Assembly (NCBI GenBank): GCA_024529925.1
Contig: JAFEUB010001429.1
Location: 579,501 to 643,500, forward strand
Direction: 5' to 3'
From: Ophthalmolycus amberensis
Lineage: Eukaryota > Chordata > Actinopteri > Perciformes > Zoarcidae
DNA length: 64,000 bases
Positions 24,401-33,400 of the stretch are shown piece after piece. The translations under genes and the position numbers were made by a program. Each line of letters begins with the position of its first letter. The first letter of the stretch is position 1. The notes beneath the pieces are model-generated. The model was not told where the DNA came from. It was given only the letters and a program-made list of their open reading frames with translations, and searched no databases.

Positions 24401-27400
24401 TTTTCTTAAACTACAGTGCTCGGCTGTTTTTAAGAGGGTTTCAGGCCATTTTTTTTTAAATACGAAGATTTATTTCCGACCTGTTTTTAAAAGGGTTACG
24501 TCTTCAGTTCAAAATTCTCACCATCACTTACAGAGCACTTCACGGTCAGGCTCCGGCTTATGTAGCTGATCTACTTCGCCCCTATTCACCCGCCCGCACT
24601 CTCAGGTCAAACGCTCTAGGTCTTCTGTCAGTCCCACGCACACGATTTAAGACCCGTGGTGACCGAGCCTTTGAGGCAGTGGCCCCGAGGCTCTGGAATG
24701 CTCTGCCTGCAACTCTGCGCCTCGCAGATACTGTGGATACTTTTAAAAACAGCTCAAAACCCACCTGTTTAGGCTGGCGTTTGTGTAAAAGTAAACCCAT
24801 GTCCTAGACCTGCTCTTAAAATGTGTCTTAAATTTTTATCTTATTTTTTATTTTTCTCTGTGTATGTAATTTATTGACCCTAGGGTCACATTGTGTTTTT
24901 TATGCTTTTAAATTTCTGCTCTGTTAAGCACTTTGTGATGTTATGTCTGTGAAAAGCGCTCTATAAATAAATTTCATTCATTGATTCATTCAGTTGGAAC
25001 AAATGTGGTTTGGGGCTGAGTGCCACAGACAGAATAGGGGAAGGCTAATGGATGGTTAGCTGTGGTCTATTCATGAGACTTGTTGACAATAATAAGAATA
25101 CAGAATAATGCCTGCCCTATCATGTTTTCAACAAAAACACTCTAAAAGAAAGAAAAAAAAGTATTTTAAAAGAGAAGCCGATTTGAATGGCCATGCACGG
25201 CCATCATTGAAAATCCCTCGTAGACCTCCAGGTATTGCCAGTATCATGAGTACAAATCTACTTAAAGCCATGGCTCTTGATCTGGAGATCTCTTTCTGTT
25301 TTTTCTTTTGTGTTATTCAAAGGTTTTGCCGATGTGAAAATGACTAACATTATTCTCCGTTGCCCCCTCAGCTCTGGAAAGGAAGATGTCAATGCGACAG
25401 AGCAGAGATGAGTTGATCAAGAGAGGAGTGCTGAAAGAGATCTTTGAAAAAGGTGAGCTGCATGTTCTCCAGTTCCCATCTGATTTCACCAGAGCTGGAA
25501 ACGGTCTCTGTTTTTAAGTAGAACCTACAGTGACTGTATAGGAGCGGTGCGCTGAATTGGAAGTTGTTCGTCTCCTCGTTAATCAGGAGTGTCTGAAGTG
25601 CGCTCTTCAAGATTTTGGCACGGGCGTCTGGTGATATAATCCTTCATTATAGAAATGTTGTGGGGTTTTATACACTCTTTGATCTTGATTTGATGTGCCC
25701 GACACACCCCGTATTCAAAGCTAGAGAGTGTATTTGAGTCTTGACAGCAGAGAGCGCCGCATGCCTCGGGACATCGCAAATGAAGTTAGTGAAGCTCAGA
25801 GAAGTCTGTTGCTTCTTGCCAAGATGTGAACTGAACAGAGCAAATGAGGAGTTTCCATATTTTATTGTTTTACAAATTGAGCTTTTTGGACAATTTTCAA
25901 AAACAAGAAAGCTAAAACAAATGCCTTCAAACATTCCCAAATAAAGTACGGTTGTAAATGGAATATTTTACTTGTAGAATGCTAGCCGCTTCTCCTTAAA
26001 GCTTAAAGTACCCCCCCCCCCCCCCCCCCGTGCCACTCCTTAGAATGCAGTGCATATTAATTAGGCCAGGTGTCCCTGCCCAGCAACAACCTAGTTTCCA
26101 TAATTTAAAAAAAACCAAAAGCTTGTGTGCACAGCTTGATAGATCAGCAGTGGATATCTGTATGCATGCAAAGCAAAGCGCCACTAGATCTATTGAAGCT
26201 GCATTGTTTCATCAGCACTGACACTGATCCAGATAGAACTAGATCCTTAGGGGCAGAAATGTAACTATAATAGAAATAAAAGAAATCCCATGTTAGCAAA
26301 AATGTGCTAACCTTTCATCTGATTGGCTGCTGGATTGTAAAAATCGGCTTTAACTGTTTGCCGTGTTTTAGACTTCCTTGATTTAATGTGGCACACGGCA
26401 GCCAAACCCCATCACTGGTCTAGTTGAGCGTTAAATGGTACAGAGTCCGCCGTCTCAGTGGCTGAATTTAAAGATCCAATCAGATCTTCCCTCATGAGGA
26501 CGCTTCAGAAGGAGGGCCTTTGAAGGACAGCTGGTTACAGCTGACGACTGACATGAATATGAGCATAAACTCCAAGACTTTCTGAATGTTCAAAAGGCAT
26601 GAGACTTGCCTTTCTTTCAAAAATATAAGATGGGTGGGGGTTATAATTATTCTTGTGGTTTTCTCTTCAAAAGGCTGTCGAGATGAAATTTGGGACTGGG
26701 GGAGAGCTCCCAACATGAATGCATTGTTTGTCAGAATATGTGAGCAGCGTTGTGAATCGCACTGTCAGCCTTTAAAAAAAAAAAACACATCAAACGGCTT
26801 CGTGCTGTGAAAGAATTAAAAAAGCAAAAGTTCTGTCAAACTGCTTGGCTGACAGCGCTCCCTGGTCTGCTTTGTGCTGATAAAGGGCTCTCGGGTCGTT
26901 AAACAGCCTGAGCTGTTCTGAATCCACTTCCCATTGTCTCAAAACTGAGCACTTAATTTTAAACTTTGTTGGAACAGTCTTTCCCGTCAAGTGTCTTTCT
27001 TGTGCAGTCAAATCACGATTTTCGATGCTTGTCAGACTGATGCTCTTTGTTTTTTTTAAAATGTTTAGCAACCGTTGAGTTCGGCTCCTCGATGGACGGC
27101 AGAGTGTGCACTAAGGAGTCCTCTATGAAGTCGTCTATGGTCCTGCCCACCAAGAAATCTGTCACCTACTCTGGAGACCTTCAGGATAACCCCGTCAAGT
27201 ACCACAAACAGCCTCCCGCTCTCCCTCCCAAGCCTTTCTCTAGGATGCCGAACCACAGCACAGGTCAGTTGATGCTCGGTGTCCCTTTCTTTTTAAAAAT
27301 TTTTTTAATTTTTTTTCCCCGTGGTTATGTCAGCAGGGCTCTCTCTGTCGTTGTCCGTCAGAGGGAAGTGGCATTACCCTGGCCTAATTCCCACCGCTCT

Positions 27401-30400
27401 GCGCTGACGTCTGAGCCGTGTCCACGAGCCATCAAAGTGTAGTGGCTGCCATTTAACCAAGTATAAAATCAATAATCTTGATTTAGCTTTTTTGTTTTCT
27501 TTCTAGGTTCTTGCAAGCCAATGAAGTTGCCCTGTATGCCCTGGGGGAAAGCACTCCCCGCCCCTTCCTCCCAAAAAAGTGATGATTTGTGTGCCTACAG
27601 GGGGAATGGACTCCTCCGGCTCCCCGTCTCCGTCCCCCAACCCCCTCTGCGCTCTCTCCCAGAAGTTCGGCCCTCCCCAGGGCATGTCCCTCCACCACGG
27701 CACCCTGCTGCCCTCCCAGCTCGCCGCGCTCTCCGGCCTCCACCAGAGCCGCGGCCACCCGCTCCAGCTCCAGTACGGCAGCTTGCACATGCCCAGCCGC
27801 ATCATCGAGGAGCTCAATAAAACCCTGGCGCTCTCCATGCAGAGGTTTGAAAGGTTAGTGGCCATCAGCGCTCGGGTCGTTCAATCTGATTGTTCTCCCA
27901 GTGAAAGCAGCAGGGGGGGGGGGGGGAGGGATGGATCGGCCTCTATTTGTCTATCTGTCTGTGCATCACACGTGATATCTTGTTTGGATTTTAACAAAAC
28001 TGTAATTTAAAATATTTCCCCGATTGGAGGTTATCTCTTGATACCGATTGGCCTCAAAGGGTTGCCGGTTTCCTTTTTTATGAAGAATTGTCGTGTGTGG
28101 AGTCTGTGGTCAATGCATCTCTTGTTAGTGAAAGCTGTACTAATCGCAGCACTCATCAGAGTAAATACTGGGGGGAGAAAAGCCTTATAATTAGCAAAGA
28201 CCGTCCTGTTTACCAGGTTGTGTTTTCGTCTGCTACTCTCAAATCCATCCCGGTGTTATTGAGGTCGCGTCCTGCCATGCAGCACCGGCGTACGGGTCTA
28301 AATCAGCCCGCTGCCTCACAGGGTGGCCCAGTTTGGAAGTGTGTGTGTGTGTGTGTGTGGGCGCCGGCTCATGGAGGAGGTGTCCCTCCAGCAGTTGGCC
28401 TGACATAACATGACCAGCTGCTCTTTACAAGAGCAGCGTTTCTTCGCTGCTTGGAGTAAAATAAATAAATAAATAAAGGGACGTGGTAGCGGATTGGACG
28501 TTATGTAACCTCGGACGTTAGGCTCTCTTCATCACCAAAGCCATTTGGGCAGGGGCTGAGGAAGTAATGGCCGTTGCTCACAATTGGACCGAAAGCTCCA
28601 AAAAAGGGTTGCGTAACAGCGGGCTCATCGCAAGGAGCTCCGACTAGACTGCGGTTAATCGATAAATCAAATAGGCGAGCAGTTGGCACTCGCAACTATT
28701 GATCCTGAGTTTATTTCTGTCACCTCTTTGTTTCTGAATTGTACAAGTTCAGTTGCTCTTTTCCTGTTGTGCAGAGGATTGCATGGCATTGCGTAGGACT
28801 GCACAGCGTCAGACAGTCTGCATTCAGGCTCTTTGTACTCCAGTCTCATTCAGCTGGAGTTCTGTATCTGCTCTCCCTCTTGTACTTGGATTAAAAACCC
28901 ACTAAGATATCATTGTACCAGAAGCCCCTTTATTGTTTTAAATCGCTTTCTTTCTGTCTGGATTGAGAAGGTTTAAGGGGGTTATGGTTTCAGTAATACT
29001 ACACGTCATAAACACTATTTTCCCGACTGTTTGAAAAGATTTGGATTTATTTCCGTCCCTCTCTCTCCACCAGCTCTGCGTTGCACGGCATTGGTCAGTG
29101 TCTTCCCCTGGACAGGAGAGAAGTGCCGTCCGTGATCGTCGACTACGAGGACGACAAGGAGAACATGCCCAACGAGTGCGACTACGAGGATCTGCCCAGC
29201 ATGTACAAGGACGACGAGGACGACGACGTGGATGACGACGAGGACGACGACGAAGACGACGACGCCATATTTACAAGTGAGTGGCAGCAGTCGCGGGGAC
29301 CTTGAGGAGTCTTTGTGTTAAACTGCACAAAGGAAAAGGTAAAACTTTGGTGCAAAACACTCTCCTCCTCTCGGCGAAACTGCTGACCCGTGCAAAGCTT
29401 CTTCGACACCGTCCGCTTGTTTTCACACGGGAGCATGTTGGAGTTTTTGTAAAGGTTGTGATCGGCCATGTGCAATGGAACCGTTCAATGTGCCACATGT
29501 GTGACTTTAAGGTGAAAGTATGAGTTGGCCCTTAAAGGTACAGGACACTCCAAATGTTTAGGCAAACATTCCATGTAATGTGCAAATAAAAGTCACTATA
29601 GGTTGTAGATCATAGTCGGGTAGAGCAGTATTCCATGTTTGGACCTTTTTCAATAATTTTGCAACTGCTTAAAATTCAGCATCAGACAAAAAATTGAGAG
29701 TTACGGATGAGTGACTAAAAAAAGCCAGAGAACGTTTTGTTAAACGTGGCCCCAGATCGATGCTTGGAGCCTGCAGCTCCTCTCATGTGGGGCCGCTGTG
29801 TTTGGTTCAGGTACCCTGGCTCAGAAGGTGCTGAGGAAAGACTCTCTGGCCATCAAGCTGAGTAACCGTCCATCCAAAAGGGAGCTGGAGGAGAAAAACA
29901 TCCTGCCCATGCAGACCGATGAGGAGCGACTGGAGTCCAAGCAGCAGATCGGCACCAAACTCACGAGGCGAGTGCACACACACGCACACACACATTCATT
30001 TTTTTTTAAACGTGAATACATTTAAACACACATGCACAATTTATGGGCCAAATATTTTTAATTAAATCTGGTTGATTATTGCTGGAAGAACAGCACTTGC
30101 GCTTTCTCAACCAAAGCGACTATTTTGTCCTTTACTTTGTGCTGACGTTGTCCCGGTTGATAGAACTGTGACTCAGTCCAAAGCTGTTGCAAATGTGAGC
30201 CTTTTTATTTATTTCTTCTTCTATTGAAACACCTTTATATCCTGTCATTTTTAATTTTTTTTCTCCATTGCTTTATCTCGTGAAAATGAGGCTCTGAAAA
30301 TGGAGCTGACCTAATTTCAGCGATGCATCACATGCCCCCCCCCCTTCCTTCTCTCTCTCTTTTTCTTCTCCTTCTCTCCAGCTCTCTCTCTCGCTTCTTT

Positions 30401-33400
30401 CTTCCTCCTGCCTGACTTCCTCCCTCGCTGACTGAATCACCACGGTGATGCATGTGCCAAACTATCTCCACCCGACTCCTCCACACAGCAGCACCACGCA
30501 ATCCACTTCATACCAACAGAGCTCTCGCTCTCTCTCTCGCTCTCGCTCTCGGCTCTCGCTCAGAGTGCGTACAAATCACAGGAATTTCTGTACATATGTT
30601 GAGATCATAAATGTGACTTCTCGTAATTTAACAGATCAAACTTGATTTTTATTATTTGTCCCCCCCCAATGCATCACACGCCTCGTTTGATCTGAAGACA
30701 CGACTTAACTGTCTGAATGAATGAAGAGGATGTGTTGAGAAGGGGAAAAGGCCGCCATGTCGATGGGTAAAACTGAAAGCCGGATAGCATAACAAGATCC
30801 GAGATGTGGGAAATATGGTTGCGAGGGAGGGATGGAGTATCATCTCGAGCCGTTGGCACAGACCTCACTATTCCCCACTGCGATTGGAACACGGCGCGTG
30901 TTCCCAGAAGGCCAGGCTGCTTAGTTGTCATGGTCCCAAAAGGCTCCTTCACAGTGTCCTTTGCGCGGTGTCATTTGATGCGCAATTCCCAATTTCATGC
31001 TTTTTTTCTTTCCTTTTTTTTTTTTTGCCGTCGGTGCCGTGTGATGTCGTCGCTTGTCTCGGGCCAATCGGAATTGATTACGAGGCCGCCGTTGTAGGAC
31101 GCACTGACCTCAGCGCACAAAACCATGGAGAGTCTTTTTATCTCAAGAGGAAGCGTTTCAGCGTTTACCCGTGAGAGAGTGCACTGTGAGAGAGTGTCTT
31201 TGACGAAATGTTGCTTTGATATGTTTTTATGTAGTTTAGGTCTCTTCAAGGAATCGTTTGACATTTTGGGAAATGGGCCTATTTGCTTTCTAGCGCACAG
31301 TTGGATGATGAGGTCGATACCGGTCTGTCGGGTGAATGTGAAGCTACAGCCAGGAGAGGGATAGCTTAGCTTAGCATAAGAGGGGAAGATAGCTAGTAAA
31401 AATCTGAACGGGATGGAGGCAATCATTGATCCAGCGCCTACTGTCGGGTCCACTCCCGCAGGGTCCTGACACAGCGCTATAATAAGAGTCCCCAGTTGAA
31501 AGCACTTAGCGTGACCTTTCACAGATTGCCGTACTGCATCGGAGCCATTTCAGCCAGAAATTGGAGATAATTTGGACAAAAATGCATCGCTTCAGATCTT
31601 GCCGTAAATAAGATGATGTGATGGGAACAGGCTGTCATGTTCCATGTGTCTTCGTCTGTGTGTGTACTTTTAGCCGCCTTGAGCACCTTTCGGTGGCCGC
31701 GTGTCATCATGACTTATTCAGCATCAGATGAGCGCTGAGTCTTCAGGAGGACCTGCTTTTACTGGCCTTGTTCCCTGCAATGCACCCGTGTATTATCACA
31801 TGTCATTCCATCAGAAAAGAGGAATTGGGGATCGTGGTTGACTGAATCTTTGGAAAGTGCCGTCATGAAGCAAGAGCTTAAAAAAAAAAAAGAAGATTCA
31901 AATCTATCAGTGATGAGAAAACAAAATTGGACTCTGTTGCTCATAAATAAGTTGTGCAGGAAGTAAGGACACATTGTAGTTGATGACTAACGTGTTGCAT
32001 TTTACTTTAAAGCCCAGGGTTGTCTGTTGTAAAAGCACTCGAGCTGTGAGGCAAAATGTGAATAAGGTAACTGGACTGGGAGGGAAAAGCAAGCAGCTTT
32101 TGACCTCTTTATACCACAGAAGAAGAACCAGTGAAATGTCCGATTTTCTCCTGTTTATATGATATCGCATGTAAAGTAGGTTGATTTGCATCAGGAACGT
32201 GATGCCTTGCTGACCTGTTGCCCGGGATCATGTGCTGACCGTGGATGTATGTTTCTTACCAGGCGCTTGAGTCAGAGGCCGACGGCGGAGGAGCTGGAGC
32301 AGAGGAACATCCTCAAACGTGAGTGTCTTCATTATACTTAACATTGTCTCTAAGCTGCTATGGTGAGCTCACAAATAACCAAAAAATAAAAGACAAAAAC
32401 CTCCAAAATGACCCTCTCTAACTACGTGACCCTTCATTAAGCGTATTGTAGCGACGCATGGGTCCATATTTGCCGCATGCTTCAGCCTGGTTGTAGAGGC
32501 CCAGTCATGCTGAAAGCTAGTGGCATACATCTTTTACTCCTCCGTGGTCCGTCTTTTCATCTGAGGCACACGGGCAGCAGGGCTCCCTGAGGAGTCATGT
32601 CCAGGGAGACTCGGGTTGCTTTTGCTCAAACACACGCATGCAGTATCAGAGAGGAGCAGCTCTGTCGCCCGGGATTCTGCGTCTCTCACATCAAAGACCG
32701 ATTTACCAGCAGCTCCTGCTCTCCTCGCCGGAAAATACAAAGCCTAAAGAATCCACGCGTGACGAGTCACGTCCTCGCCATCGCTCGCATACAGTACCAC
32801 GGTTAAGCTTCATTTTTCCAGGGTGGAATCTGGAACTGCGAGCAGCATTACGGATACAGTACGTGTGCAGCACGAGCACAAAATGCAGTTCGCCTGCCAA
32901 AGCTTTCACAAACAGGAGCTCGTGTCCCAGAATGCTTCTTGTTTACTCTCGTCTCTCTTTTTAACTTGCTGCTCTGAGCTGGAGGTTTTTCTTCTTTTTT
33001 TTTGCCTCTGTGAATATATGTATAGTACAACACATGGATGAGTTTCAGGGAGATGTAAGAGCTTTACGTGATCAGAATTCAGTCGTAGTAAAAGAAAGAA
33101 GTGTTTATGCCTAAATGGGTTAATCACTTGATCAGGAACATGGACCAAAAAAAGCCCTGGGACAACTTGAAAGGAACGGAGCAATCCTCCTCCCCTGATA
33201 CCCATCCCTAATAGCACCGAACAGCAAAATGATGGAAAGTGCAAGAAACTTATCCAGTTTAGTGTGAATCTGATGAGCCACATTAACGCAGATGACGTGT
33301 TTGTTCCCCTTTCAGTGTCCTCTTTTTTTGTGCACGCTCGCAGCATAACGCTCGTCCTCTTCGTTTCTCTGCAGCTCGCAACGAGCTAGAGGAAATAGAG

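Noticed and set aside
30995..31522. 175-codon minus-strand ORF
   Set aside because: It covers a dispersed repeat and T-rich intron, with no domain pattern and no splice support.
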